Notes: generated from the letters alone by a model not told the origin. Positions 28,952-38,319 are shown, counted from the first letter of the stretch. The stretch: DNA of 64,000 nucleotides from an uncultured Propionibacteriaceae bacterium (GCA_937926975.1 CALBCJ010000002.1:27575-91574), one strand, 5' to 3'. Numbers and translations are program-made.

Positions 28952-28989
28952 TGTGGACAAGTCCGTGGCCCGGCGGCACCTGTGGACAA
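28952..28989. promoter_or_regulatory. Two actinobacterial DnaA boxes in a divergent promoter region
   Basis: TGTGGACAA occurs at 28952-28960 and again at 28981-28989, same orientation, 29 bp apart. Both match the actinobacterial DnaA-box consensus exactly. They lie between the first tad gene and the divergent methyltransferase. Confidence 0.5.
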
Positions 28990-29141
28990 CTCGGCTCGCC
29001 GGCCCGAGCCGGCGCCAGGCTGCGCCGAGCCGCTGCAGGGCCGGGCGGGGTATGTTCCCTGGTCCGCTGGTGGTGCATGGTGCCCCAGCCGGACCTGCAC
29101 AGGCCGTCGGCGGGTCGACCGACCCTGCCGACGATCACGCA

Positions 29142-29147
29142 TAGGCT
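29142..29147 (+). promoter_or_regulatory. -10 element, leaderless start of the methyltransferase
   Basis: TAGGCT is followed by GCCCCC and the ATG at 29154. No ribosome binding site is present. Confidence 0.55.
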
Positions 29148-29153
29148 GCCCCC

Positions 29154-29918
29154 ATGGCATCGCGCTCCTTCTTCCCGGACGCAGCCGTGAGCTGGCTGGT
29201 CGGTGACGAGCCGGTCCGGGTCCTGGTCGTGGGCGCTGCCGGCCCGTACGCGACCACGATCCGCGACGCCGGTCACGGGGTGCTGGTGGTGGACCGCCAG
29301 CCCTCCCCGCTGGACGGCCTGCTGCGGCGCCGGCCTGACCTGGGTGGTCTGGTCGCCGACCCGGACGCGCTGCCGCTGGCCTCGCAGACCTTCGACCGGA
29401 TCGTCTGCCCGCAGAACCTCCACACCGTGGCGACGGCCCAGACCCTGACCGAGTTCGCCCGGGTCCTCGCCCCGCACGGCCGGGTCTGCGTCACGTACCT
29501 GACCCGTGACGACTCGGTGCCCTGGGTGAAGCGGCTGACCGCGGTCGTCCGCAACCGGCTGCCGAACGCGATGACCGGTGACTACGGCGACGGGTCGCTG
29601 GCGATGCTGCGGGCGTCGGCCTACTACCCCGAGGTCGAGGAGCACGCGCACCGGCTGTGGGTGCCGTCAACCCGCGACCAGCTGGTCCAGATGGCGCGCC
29701 GGGCCGCCGGGGCCGAGGACCTCGACACCGCAGACCTGATCGCGCTCGAGGACGAGGTCGGCGCCGTGTACGACTCGTCGGCCCGGCCGCCGGAGCCGCT
29801 GCTGCTGCCGTACCGGCTCGGCTGCTGGCGCGCAGGCGTCGACCACTCCGAGTTCTCGTCCCCGATCCAGCCCCTGGACGACGGTCTGGAGATCCGTCTG
29901 GGCGTCCCACCCCGCTGA
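29154..29918 (+). CDS. Class I SAM-dependent methyltransferase
   Basis: 254 residues. Motif I is short (VLVVGAAGPYATTI) with an acidic residue after the second strand (VLVVDRQPS), followed by ADPDALPLASQTFDRIVCPQNLH, the layout of UbiE/Methyltransf_11 enzymes. The C-terminal part (LVQMARRAAGAEDLDTADLIALEDEVGAVYDSSARPPEPLLLPYRLGCWRAGVD) is family specific. The target is unknown. It is divergent from the tad operon and followed by a holin-like gene. Confidence 0.78.
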   Translation: MASRSFFPDAAVSWLVGDEPVRVLVVGAAGPYATTIRDAGHGVLVVDRQPSPLDGLLRRRPDLGGLVADPDALPLASQTFDRIVCPQNLHTVATAQTLTEFARVLAPHGRVCVTYLTRDDSVPWVKRLTAVVRNRLPNAMTGDYGDGSLAMLRASAYYPEVEEHAHRLWVPSTRDQLVQMARRAAGAEDLDTADLIALEDEVGAVYDSSARPPEPLLLPYRLGCWRAGVDHSEFSSPIQPLDDGLEIRLGVPPR

Positions 29919-29986
29919 GCCTGTCAGCTCGTGCTGCCGCGGCGACTGAAGCGCAGTAGGCTCTGCCACGACAGGGAGGAGCCTCC

Positions 29987-30460
29987 ATGGCTGACCGGCC
30001 AGACCCCACGACCATGATCAACGAGATCAAGTCTGATGTCGTCGTGATCGGCAAGGACCTATACGCCCTGGCCAAGGCCGAGGCCAAGCCCCGGGCTGTG
30101 GACGCCGCCGTGCTGGGAGGCAGCTTCGGCGCGGCCGCCTACCTGGCGGCCTGCGGCGCGGCGCTGCTGTTCCTCGGCGGTGCTGCCGGGTTCGCGGCCC
30201 TGTTCTCGCTCTGGCTCGGCCCGTACGGGGCGGTCGCGCTGGGCCTGGTCGCCATGGCGGTCGTGCTGTTCGTGATCGTCCTGGTCCTGGCGCTCGTCGG
30301 GAAGTCCTGGTGGCCGAGGCTGAAGCGGCCGCTCCAGACCGTCGACGCCGCCACGGGCACCGCGAAGGAGCTGAAGAGCAGCCTCGGGCGAGGCCAGCAG
30401 ATGGTGGCCGCCGAGATCGAGGCCAGCAAGCAGCCCGCGCTCAGCCCCCGCGAGCAGTAA
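29987..30460 (+). CDS. Phage holin family protein (DUF1469-like)
   Basis: 157 residues. Two strong membrane helices (AAYLAACGAALLFLGGAAGFAALFSLWL and ALGLVAMAVVLFVIVLVLALVG) are preceded by an amphipathic helix and followed by a charged C-terminal tail. This is the Phage_holin_3_6/DUF1469 (Actinobacteria membrane) layout; despite the name these are usually cellular membrane proteins, not lytic holins. The start ATG follows GGGAGGAGCC, a strong ribosome binding site, and TAGGCT upstream is a likely -10. Confidence 0.75.
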   Translation: MADRPDPTTMINEIKSDVVVIGKDLYALAKAEAKPRAVDAAVLGGSFGAAAYLAACGAALLFLGGAAGFAALFSLWLGPYGAVALGLVAMAVVLFVIVLVLALVGKSWWPRLKRPLQTVDAATGTAKELKSSLGRGQQMVAAEIEASKQPALSPREQ

Positions 30461-30512
30461 CCGGTCCCCGCCCAGCGGGAACCGGTCGGCATCACCCGAC
30501 GTGAGGAAGGTC

Positions 30513-30857
30513 ATGGGCCAGCCCAACATTCTTGCTGTCCTGGCACGGGTCTACGTCGACGACCTGGACGCCGCCGTCCCGCTCTACCAGCAGCTGACCG
30601 GCGCGGAGCCGTCGCGCTTCGACTACCAGACGATGCGTCTGGCCCGGGTCGGGCAGTTCCTCCTGGTCCAGGGTGCCGACGACTCGATCCGCGAGCACCG
30701 CGCCACCCTGGCCGTACGAGACCTCGACCAGGTCGTGGCCGCGGTGACCAGCGCCGGCGGTACGGTTCTGGACGGCCCCGCCCCCGGCCCCAATGGTCTT
30801 CGGGCCGTGATCCGCCACCACGACGGCAACATCTACGAGTACGTCCAGGTCGGCTAG
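30513..30857 (+). CDS. VOC superfamily (glyoxalase/bleomycin-resistance fold) protein
   Basis: 114 residues. ILAVLARVYVDDLDAAVPLYQQLTGAEPSRFDY and later IREHRATLAVRDLDQVVAAVTSAGGTVLDGP...NIYEYVQVG follow the beta-alpha-beta-beta-beta pattern of VOC domains, with a single domain per chain. Metal ligands cannot be assigned with certainty. The start at 30513 is set by GAGGAAGG just upstream; an ATG four codons earlier lies inside that site. Function unknown. Confidence 0.75.
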   Translation: MGQPNILAVLARVYVDDLDAAVPLYQQLTGAEPSRFDYQTMRLARVGQFLLVQGADDSIREHRATLAVRDLDQVVAAVTSAGGTVLDGPAPGPNGLRAVIRHHDGNIYEYVQVG

Positions 30858-30941
30858 TCACGACACTCCTCCGCGCGCCCTGAACCACCCCCCGGCAACC
30901 GCCAACGCCACTAGCACCACGCCCGACGAGAGGACCGAGCC

Positions 30942-32333
30942 GTGAAGGATGACGTCACCAGGCCGCCGAAGCATCCGCGGAGAAGGGACCACGCGCACGA
31001 GCTTCTACCCACAATCCTGTTCTGGCTGTTCATAGCCCTAGTGGCCTACACGCTGCTGGGCTGGATCTGGGATGGGCCGCTGTTGTCATGGAATAGCCTG
31101 ATGGCTGGCTGGCGGATCGGTTCCGGGGCCGAGCCCCTTGAGCGGGTCAAAGTCACCCTGACGGCCCTGGGCGGGGCCGGCGCCGTGGGCTACCTGGTCA
31201 TCAAGTTCCGGGAACGGTCCTCGGCCGAGCGGAACGAGGCTGATGAGCGGCTGACGGCGGCCGTGGCCCAGCTGGGCGACTCGTCACCGCAGATCCGGAT
31301 CGCCGGTGTGTACGCACTGGCGCAGGTTGCTGATGTACACGGCGGCGACTACTGCCAGCGGGTCGTCGACATCCTCTGCGGGTACCTGCGCAGCGACCGC
31401 TCAGCCATCAACGACGCGGCGGTGGAGTCCACAGTTCTCAGTGTTCTGGCCAGGCACCTGCGGTCAGGCTCGACTCAGGACGGAGATCCCAACTCCGCTG
31501 ACTCTGGCCCTGGCGCCTGGAGCCACTGCAGCATTGATCTTCATGGCGCCACTCTCACAGAAGAACTCAACCTCAGGGGCGCACATCTCAACGAGATCGA
31601 CTGCCACAATGCAGAGTTCCGTGGGGCTACACGCTTCAGCGAAACCACCTTTAGCAAGCAGGCGAGCTTTAGTGGGTCGACATTCTGGAGACAGGTCCAC
31701 TTCGCCAACGCGAGCTTCTCTGAACTTGCGACATTTGAAGCCACAACCTATCAATGAGAAGCCGATTTCACGTCGACCCTGTTCAACGGAGCCACAACGT
31801 TCGAGAGTGCCAAATTCTCCAATGCCGCGTCATTCAACTGCGTTGATTTCAGAGGGACCGCCACCTTCGACCGTGCACGACTCGATAACTACGCAGTCTT
31901 CCTCAACTGCACCTTTCGAGGAGATTGCTCCTTTACGGGGACCCAGTTCAATGGTAGTGGTGTTACATTTGGAGACAGCACTTTTGCTCGTGCAGCCAAA
32001 TTCGGGAGGGCCTCCTTCGGACGCACCGTGTACCGTCAGGTAGAATTCCATGGGGCGGCTCACTTCGATTACTCCAAGTTTACCGCGGGGGCCTCATTCA
32101 AAGAGTCTTCCTTCCATGAAGAAGTGCACTTCCCTAGCGTCGAACTAGAAGACGACGTAGACTTTAGCGGGACCATATTTAATCGCAATCACCCTTTGCC
32201 TCCAACCAGCCTCCCGCAGCTACCTCGGACAAGCGATGGGCTACCGCAGGGGGCGCGATGGTCAGTCCCCGATGATGCAGCCTCGTCATCATCCAGTGTG
32301 CCCCGAGAAGACTCGGCTCGCCCGCCCGAGTAA
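30942..32333 (+). pseudogene. Pentapeptide-repeat membrane protein, interrupted by in-frame TGA
   Basis: GTG 30942 opens a frame that reaches TGA at 31755-31757 after 271 residues. The same frame then stays open for 191 more codons to 32333, with uninterrupted repeats. The N-terminus has two membrane helices (ILFWLFIALVAYTLLGWIW and GGAGAVGYLVIKF) and a helical segment (VAQLGDSSPQIRIAGVYALAQVAD), then beta-helix repeats with a Phe every 5-6 residues. The stop occupies a repeat position without altering the 5+6 register, where neighbouring repeats have Arg, Lys or Glu; a CGA-to-TGA change is the simplest cause. The 3' half is lower in GC than nearby genes. Full protein would be 463 residues. 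Role unknown. Confidence 0.75.
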
Positions 32334-32549
32334 AGGGTCACGCTGGCTCCGCCCTGATGGGAATCGGCAGCGCCCGGGGCGAAGACCGAGCTCGCGCTGC
32401 GGCCGAGGTGGCGGTCACACAACGCCGCGGACGAACCTGCTGCGCCCTCCGGCATGCCTACCAACTCGCGACGAGGCCAGCGAAAATGAGGTCGGACAAA
32501 CAAACGGCGCCAACTCGCGAGTCAGCAGCGCGGCGACCAACTATGCATA

Positions 32550-34049
32550 CTACTCACGAGCAGGAACCGAGCGGGCCAGCTCGGCCATCGCGGTGAACTC
32601 GGCGTCGACCTCGGGGGCGCGGGTCAGCCCGGAGACCAGCATCGTCACCACGATGTTGGCCGCGAAGCCGGGGATGATCTCGTACACGTGGCGCCAGGGG
32701 GTGTACTGCCAGGTGAAGACCACCGTGGCGCTCACCACCAGCCCGGCCAGGGTGCCGGCGGTAGTGAGCCGGCGCCAGAACAGCGACAGCAGCACGATCG
32801 GGCCGAAGCAGGCGCCGAAACCGGCCCAGGCGAAAGCGACCAGGGCAAGAATGGTGTCGTTCTTGGTCCAGGCCAGGGCGGCGGCCACCAGGGAGACGAG
32901 CAGCACTCCGAGCCGGCCCAGCCAGACCTGGTGGCGGGGGCTGAGCTCTTTGCTGAAAAAGACCCGCGTCAGGTCGTGCACCAGCGCCGAGGAGCACACA
33001 ATCAGCTGGGACGACACCGTCGACATGATCGCCGCCAGCACCGCTGCCAGGACAAAGCCCGCCACCAGCGGGTGCAGCAGAATCGTCGACAGCGCCAGAA
33101 AGACCGTCTCCGGGTCGTCGAGGTGCCGGTCGGGGTGCTGGTTGAACCAGGCCAGGCCAGCCAGCCCGGTGACCACCGCGCCGCCCATCGAGGCGACCAT
33201 CCAGGAGATCCCGACCCGGCGCGCGTGCCGGGCGTCCGCCGAGGAGCGCAGCGCCATGAACCGTACGATGATGTGCGGCTGGCCGAAGTAGCCCAGCCCC
33301 CAGGCCACCGAGGAGACCACCGCGACCAGCGCCACACCGAGCCCGGGTGAGGTGTCGGGCAGCAGCGAGAAGGCGTGTGGGTTCGTCATCGTCACCGCGC
33401 CGACGAGATTGCCCGGACCGACCTCGATGACCGCCAGCACCGGCACCAGAATGAGCGCCGCCATGATCAGCAGGCCCTGCATCATGTCGGTGTACGAGGC
33501 GCCGATGAACCCGCCGAAGAAGGTGTACAGCACGGTCACCCCGGCCACCACGAGCATCCCGGTCCGGTACGAGGAGCCGAACGAGTTCTCAAAGAAGACC
33601 CCGCCCGACACCATCCCCGACGACACGTAGAACGTGAAGAACGTCAGAATCACCATCCCGGACACGATCCGCAGGGCCCGGCTGCGGTCGTGCAGCCGGT
33701 TCTCCAGGAACGACGGAATGGTGATCGAGTTCCCGGCCACCTCGGAGTACGTCCGCAGCCTCGGGGCGACGACCTTCCAGTTCACCCAGGCCCCGGCCGT
33801 CAGCCCGATCGCGATCCAGGCGTCGGCCAGGCCGGTCACGTACAGGCCGCCGGGAAGCCCCAGCAGCAGCCACCCCGACATGTCCGAGGCACCGGCCGAT
33901 AGGGCTGCGACTACGGGTGACAGTGACCGCCCGCCGAGCATGTAGTCGTCCAGGTCGCTGGTGCGGCGGTTGGCCCACAGACCGATCGCGATCATGGCGG
34001 CGAAGTAGGTGATGATCGCCGCCAGCTGGAAGACCTGGTCCAAGGGCAT
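32550..34049 (-). CDS. putP: Sodium/proline symporter
   Basis: 499 residues with about 13 membrane segments. The start FQLAAIITYFAAMIAIGLWANRRTSDLDDYMLGGRSLSPVVAALSAGASDMSGWLLLGLPG is the PutP signature of the sodium:solute symporter family, including the residues for the Na+ site (ASDMSGW). WGLGYFGQPHIIVRFMA follows. Imports proline, for nutrition or osmoprotection. The ATG is preceded by GGAGTCCTC. It stands alone. Confidence 0.9.
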   Translation of the reverse strand: MPLDQVFQLAAIITYFAAMIAIGLWANRRTSDLDDYMLGGRSLSPVVAALSAGASDMSGWLLLGLPGGLYVTGLADAWIAIGLTAGAWVNWKVVAPRLRTYSEVAGNSITIPSFLENRLHDRSRALRIVSGMVILTFFTFYVSSGMVSGGVFFENSFGSSYRTGMLVVAGVTVLYTFFGGFIGASYTDMMQGLLIMAALILVPVLAVIEVGPGNLVGAVTMTNPHAFSLLPDTSPGLGVALVAVVSSVAWGLGYFGQPHIIVRFMALRSSADARHARRVGISWMVASMGGAVVTGLAGLAWFNQHPDRHLDDPETVFLALSTILLHPLVAGFVLAAVLAAIMSTVSSQLIVCSSALVHDLTRVFFSKELSPRHQVWLGRLGVLLVSLVAAALAWTKNDTILALVAFAWAGFGACFGPIVLLSLFWRRLTTAGTLAGLVVSATVVFTWQYTPWRHVYEIIPGFAANIVVTMLVSGLTRAPEVDAEFTAMAELARSVPARE

Positions 34050-34223
34050 GAGGACTCCTTCCCGGCCTGCGCCGCCGCGGACCGGGCGGGTCGGGCCCAG
34101 AATCTACTGGCCCGGCACGCTTCTTCCCTTCCCTGTGTCAGAATGCGTCGCACCCCGACCGGTCCCGTACACACCCTCACGGCGGGGCGCCGCTGCGTAC
34201 GCCCACGCCGCGAGGGCCAGCGG

Positions 34224-35933
34224 CTAGAGCCTCACGACCCGGGACTCCCAGGGCTGCAGGGTGTCGACGTCGTCGATCTCGTGGGTGGCGAGCAGGACCT
34301 CACCGGCTCCGTGGTCGGGCAGGTCGGCGGGCAGCCGTACCGGCTCGCTGCTCACGTTGGCCAGCAGCAGAACCCGCTGGTCGCCGAGGGTCCGCAGGCA
34401 GAGGAAGGTGCTCGGGTCTCCCGCGTGCAGGACCGTCTGCTCGCCGGTCCGGACCACCTCCAGGTCGTGACGCAGCTGGATCAGGCGCCGGTAGTGGTGG
34501 AAGACCGACTCCTGGTCGCGGATCTGGTCGGCGGCGTTGATCTCGACATGGTTCGGGTTCACCGCGATCCACGGGCCGGTCTCGGAGAAGCCGGTGTTGA
34601 CCTGGCTGCTCCACTGCATCGGGGTCCGGGCGTTGTCACGGCTGCCCCAGGCCAGCGCCGGCAGCAGCGCCTCGGCCGGCACCCCGCTCGCCGTCGCCTC
34701 CGCGAAGAAGCTGAGCGACTCGATGTCGCGGAAGTCACCCAGCGCCTCGAACGGGTAGTTCGTCATCCCGAGCTCTTGGCCCTGGTAGATGTACGGGGTG
34801 CCGCGCTGCAGGTGCAGCACCGAGCCCAGGGTCTTGGCGCAGGCCTCCCGGAACCGGGGCGAGTCGTCACCCATCCGTGACACCGACCGCGGCTGGTCGT
34901 GGTTCTCGAGGTACAGCGAGTTCCAACCCTCGCCGATCCCCTTGTCCCAGCGGGTCACGTTCTCCTTGTACGCGACCCATGACCACTCCCGCCGGTCGAA
35001 GCGGCCGCCGGGGCCGTGGTCGAGGCCGACGTGCTCGAACTGGAAGACCATCGACAGCTCGCCGGTCTCGGGGTGGGTGTACTCGGCGGCCTTCTCCACC
35101 GTCACCATGGGTGTCTCCCCGACGGTGAGCAGGTTCTGCCCGTCCAGCACCTCCCGCTTCATCTCGCCCAGGAAGTCGTGCATCCGCGGCCCGTCGGCGA
35201 CCATCCTCGCCTCGTACGAGATGGTGGCGCCGGGCGCAACCGGACCGTCGGCCAGCTCGGGCTTCGAGATCAGGTTGATGACGTCCATCCGGAACCCGTC
35301 GATGCCGCGGTCCAGCCACCACCGCATCATCTGGAAGACCGCCTGGCGGACCTCGGGGTTCTCCCAGTTCAGGTCGGGCTGCTTGCGGCTGAACAGGTGC
35401 AGGTAGTACTCGTCGCTGGCCGGGTCGTGCTGCCAGCCGGGCCCGGAGAAGAAGGAGCCCCAGTTGGTCGGCTCTGCGCCGGGTGTCCCGGGCTGGTGGC
35501 CCTCGCGGGCCGGGCGCCACCAGTACCAGTCGCGCTTCTCGGAGGCCGGGTCGCGGGACTCCTGGAACCAGGCGTGCTCGTCGCTGGTGTGGTTCACGAC
35601 CAGGTCGAGGACCAGCTTGATGCCGCGCTCGTGGAGCCCCTCGATGAGGCGGTCGAGGTCGTCGAGGCTGCCGAACAGCGGGTCGACCTGCTGGTAGTCG
35701 CAGATGTCGTAGCCGTTGTCGTCCTGCGGTGACGGGTACACCGGCGACAGCCAGACGACGTCCACCCCGAGCAGTGCCAGGTAGTCGAGCTGCTCCAGAA
35801 TCCCTTTCAGGTCACCGATCCCGTCGCCGTTGGCGTCAGCGAAGGAGCGCGGGTAGATCTGGTAGACGACGGCGTTGCGCCACCATCGGTCGGGGCGGCC
35901 GCGCAGGGCGGCTTCGGCGATGCTCAGGGTCAT
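34224..35933 (-). CDS. Alpha-glucosidase (glycoside hydrolase family 13)
   Basis: 569 residues. TIM-barrel GH13 enzyme of the oligo-1,6-glucosidase/alpha-glucosidase group. Conserved regions: DLVVNHTSDEH (I, ~110-120), the nucleophile Asp ~217 in GFRMDVIN, the acid/base Glu ~273 in TVGETP, and the stabilising Asp ~346 in ENHDQPR. The opening WWRNAVVYQIYPRSFADANGDGIGDL is typical. No signal peptide, so it acts in the cytoplasm on maltose, isomaltose or trehalose-derived sugars. No transporter lies next to it. Length is normal. Confidence 0.9.
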   Translation of the reverse strand: MTLSIAEAALRGRPDRWWRNAVVYQIYPRSFADANGDGIGDLKGILEQLDYLALLGVDVVWLSPVYPSPQDDNGYDICDYQQVDPLFGSLDDLDRLIEGLHERGIKLVLDLVVNHTSDEHAWFQESRDPASEKRDWYWWRPAREGHQPGTPGAEPTNWGSFFSGPGWQHDPASDEYYLHLFSRKQPDLNWENPEVRQAVFQMMRWWLDRGIDGFRMDVINLISKPELADGPVAPGATISYEARMVADGPRMHDFLGEMKREVLDGQNLLTVGETPMVTVEKAAEYTHPETGELSMVFQFEHVGLDHGPGGRFDRREWSWVAYKENVTRWDKGIGEGWNSLYLENHDQPRSVSRMGDDSPRFREACAKTLGSVLHLQRGTPYIYQGQELGMTNYPFEALGDFRDIESLSFFAEATASGVPAEALLPALAWGSRDNARTPMQWSSQVNTGFSETGPWIAVNPNHVEINAADQIRDQESVFHHYRRLIQLRHDLEVVRTGEQTVLHAGDPSTFLCLRTLGDQRVLLLANVSSEPVRLPADLPDHGAGEVLLATHEIDDVDTLQPWESRVVRL

Positions 35934-36058
35934 GGGCTGATTCTTCCGCTTTCTGGGCCACAGACCGGCACCTGCCCGGTGTTGCGTACGCGGCTGAGCC
36001 CTTCGTGCCCACGGCCGCTGCCTCGTACGGCTCGGTCAGCCACCGAACCCTCCTTCGG

Positions 36059-36733
36059 CTAGGGCGGTCCCTGCTGGGAGGAGTCGGAGGCGAAGCGGTG
36101 GGGAATGTCGGTGAAACGCTCCCGGTCCCAGGGCTGCTCCCAGCCGCCCGCGGCCAGCAGAGCGTCGGTCACGTACGCGGTGAAGCCCCACACGTACAGG
36201 TCACCGACGCTGAACCCGGGCCCGGTACGCCCGGAGCTGTGCCGCCACGAGCTCCGGTTGGCGGGGTCGGCCAGGGCGGCGAGCGGGACCCGGTGCACGG
36301 CGGCCACCTCCCCCGGCTGCGGCGACAGCGGGGCGGCCGGGGCGGTCCCGACGATCGGGTGGACCCGGAACGCCGAGACCTGGATCAGCGCGGCCGGGAG
36401 CTCACCGAGCACACGCACCGTGGCCGGGTCCAGCCTGACCTCTTCGTACGCCTCCCGCAGCGCGGCCTGCTGCGGGCTCTCTCCCGGGTCGACGGCTCCG
36501 CCGGGGAAGGCGATCTGCCCGGCGTGCTTGCGCAGGGTGGAGGCCCGCTCGATGAGCAGCAGGTCGGGCCCGCCGGGGGCCTGCGGGTCGCCCAGCAGCA
36601 CCAGGACCGCTGCTTCCCGGCCCGTCCCCGGCGCGGCTTGCCGGCTGGCGAAGGCCTCCGGCTCGGGCGCCTCCAGGCCCTCCACCAGGCGCTGGTAAGG
36701 GCTTTGGCTCCCGAGGCCGGTCGGGTGGCTCAT
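36059..36733 (-). CDS. NUDIX hydrolase, CoA-pyrophosphatase type
   Basis: 224 residues. The nudix box GGAVDPGESPQQAALREAYEEV lies at ~78-99 and is preceded by LLLIERASTLRKHAGQIAFPGG, the signature of CoA pyrophosphatases (NudL/YeaB). It hydrolyses CoA or its oxidised derivatives to phosphopantetheine and 3',5'-ADP. The ATG overlaps by 4 bp the stop of the second half of nth, so the two were translationally coupled. It is the homologue of Rv3672c, next to nth in M. tuberculosis as well. Confidence 0.85.
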   Translation of the reverse strand: MSHPTGLGSQSPYQRLVEGLEAPEPEAFASRQAAPGTGREAAVLVLLGDPQAPGGPDLLLIERASTLRKHAGQIAFPGGAVDPGESPQQAALREAYEEVRLDPATVRVLGELPAALIQVSAFRVHPIVGTAPAAPLSPQPGEVAAVHRVPLAALADPANRSSWRHSSGRTGPGFSVGDLYVWGFTAYVTDALLAAGGWEQPWDRERFTDIPHRFASDSSQQGPP

Positions 36734-37418
36734 CGGCGGGGCTCCCGGACCAGCCGGCCAGCCTTCACCGGGTCGGTCTCGCCGGCCCCGTACGCGGGGC
36801 AGTCGCCCGCCACCGGGCAGGCTCCGCAGGCTGGGTTGCGGGCGTGGCAGCGGCGCCGGCCGTGCCAGATCACCCGGTGCGAGAGCAGTCCCGGCGCGGG
36901 AACAGGCTGGCGACCTCGTGCTCCAGCCGCTCCGGGTCCGTCGCCGAGCTCCAGCCAAAGCGGCGTGACAAGCGCAGAAAGTGCGTGTCGGTGGTGATCG
37001 TGGGTTGTCCGAACCCGTCGCCGAGGACGACGTTGGCGGTCTTGCGCCCTACGCCCGGCAGGGTGACCAGCTCGGCCCGGGTTCTGGGCACCTCACCGTC
37101 GAAGCGCTCCACGAGGGCGGTCCCGAGCCGCAGCAGGGAGTCGGTCTTGGCCCGGAAGAAGCCAGTCGGGTGGATCAGCTGCTCCAGGTGCTCCCGCCCA
37201 GCGCCGGCGAGCTCGGCCGGTCCCGGGTACGCGGCGAACAGGGCCGGTGTGACCGAGTTCACCCGCTGGTCGGTGGACTGGGCCGACAGCACCGTCGCCA
37301 CCAGCAGCTGGAACGGCGAGCCGAAGTCCAGCTCGCAGCGCGCGTCCGGGTAGGTGGCGGCCAGCCCGCGGTGGACCCGCCGTGCCCGCCGGACCAGGGC
37401 CAGCCGGGATGTCGTCAC
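36730..37418 (-). pseudogene. nth: Endonuclease III, frameshifted
   Basis: Base-excision repair glycosylase/AP lyase for oxidised pyrimidines. From GTG 37418 the frame holds the HhH motif and catalytic Lys (LPGVGRKTANVVLGDG) and catalytic Asp (TITTDTHFLRLSRRFG), but after LFPRRD it ends in CSRTG and stop at 36870. The missing C-terminus continues in the -1 frame: LLSHRVIWHGRRRCHARNPACGACPVAGDCPAYG, with the C-x6-C-x2-C-x5-C Fe-S cluster, to a stop at 36730. Relatives read RRDWTxLSHR here; a 7-bp loss between CTG repeats (GACTGgacgCTGCTC to GACTGCTC) would explain both the gap and the shift. The Fe-S cluster is lost unless frameshifting occurs or the sequence is in error. Confidence 0.85.
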
Positions 37419-37576
37419 AGTCGACAGCGTACGGGCCGGAGCCGGCGACTGCCCGTCTGACCAGGACGGTGCCCAGCGGGAAGCCCACCAGGACCAGGCG
37501 TCGACGCTCAGGCTGAGGCCCGGCACCTACCGGAACGACGGTCCTCGCCAGACCCGGCTGGCGCTGGTCCAGAAGG

Positions 37577-38032
37577 TCAGACCTGAACGGTGAGCTCGAC
37601 CTCAACCGGGGCGTCCAGCGGCAGCACCGCGACACCGACCGCGCTGCGGACGTGCTGCCCGGCCTCGCCGAAGACCTCACCCAGCAGCTCGCTGACCCCG
37701 TTGGCGACCTTCGGCTGGCCCGTGAACCCAGGGTCGCTGGCCACGTACACGCAGACCCGGACCACCCGCCGGACGGCGTCGACCCCGCCGACGGCGTCGG
37801 CCGCCGCGGCCAGGGCGTTCAGGCCCGCAGCCCGCGCCAGCCGGTAGCCCTCCTCTGGGCTGACCTCGGCGCCGACCTTCCCGGTGGCCAGCAGCTTCCC
37901 GGCCTCGGTGGGCAGCTGCCCCGAGGTGGTCACCTGGTCACCGACCCGGGTTGCCGGCACGTACGCAGCGACCGGCGCAGCCACGGGGGGCAGAGTGATC
38001 CCCAGCTCGGCGAGCTTCTCGGAGGCGGTCAC
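37577..38032 (-). CDS. RidA family protein (enamine/imine deaminase)
   Basis: 151 residues. The YjgF/YER057c/UK114 fold: KLAELGITLPPVAAPVAAYVPATRVGDQVTTSGQLPTEAGKLLATGKVGAEVSPEEGYRLARAAGLNALAAAADAVGG, ending VAVLPLDAPVEVELTVQV. Members remove reactive enamines made by PLP enzymes; the Rv3678c-like branch lacks some canonical residues, so activity is uncertain. The GTG start overlaps the stop of the DUF4177 gene by 4 bp. Confidence 0.85.
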   Translation of the reverse strand: MTASEKLAELGITLPPVAAPVAAYVPATRVGDQVTTSGQLPTEAGKLLATGKVGAEVSPEEGYRLARAAGLNALAAAADAVGGVDAVRRVVRVCVYVASDPGFTGQPKVANGVSELLGEVFGEAGQHVRSAVGVAVLPLDAPVEVELTVQV

Positions 38033-38184
38033 GGCAGTGGTCTCTTCAGGTAGGCCACCAGGCTCTCGGGGGTCATCCCCGGGACCACGGCCACCAGCTC
38101 CCAGCCGTCGGCGCCCCAGGTGTCGAGGATCTGCTTGGTCGCGTGCGCCAGCAGTGGCACGGTCGCGTACTCCCACTTCGTCAT
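38029..38184 (-). CDS. DUF4177 small protein
   Basis: 51 residues: a short strand MTKWEYATVPLLAH, a helix, then GADGWELVAVVPG and a C-terminal YLKRPLP, the standard DUF4177 pattern. Function unknown. It precedes ridA, overlapping its GTG, as is usual in actinobacteria. Confidence 0.85.
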   Translation of the reverse strand: MTKWEYATVPLLAHATKQILDTWGADGWELVAVVPGMTPESLVAYLKRPLP

Positions 38185-38233
38185 GGGCGCCACCCTAACG
38201 GCGCCGGCCGGCAGTCGAGCGGGCACCGGTACA

Positions 38234-38319
38234 GTCCGTGCCGCGCCCGGGACGAGCCGGGCCGCGGTCGGTCCGCCGCAGTGCGCGGGCGCAAGGTCCG
38301 TGCCGCGCCCGGGACGAGC
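38234..38319. repeat. Direct repeat of 24 bp
   Basis: A 24-bp GC-rich word beginning GTCCGTGCCGCG and ending GACGAGC occurs at 38234-38257 and again at 38296-38319, in the intergenic space before the zinc-ribbon gene. Its role is unknown. Confidence 0.7.

Noticed and set aside
29987..30460. Prophage, because of the holin-like name
   Set aside because: The protein is a DUF1469-like cellular membrane protein; no phage structural, lysis or integrase gene is nearby.
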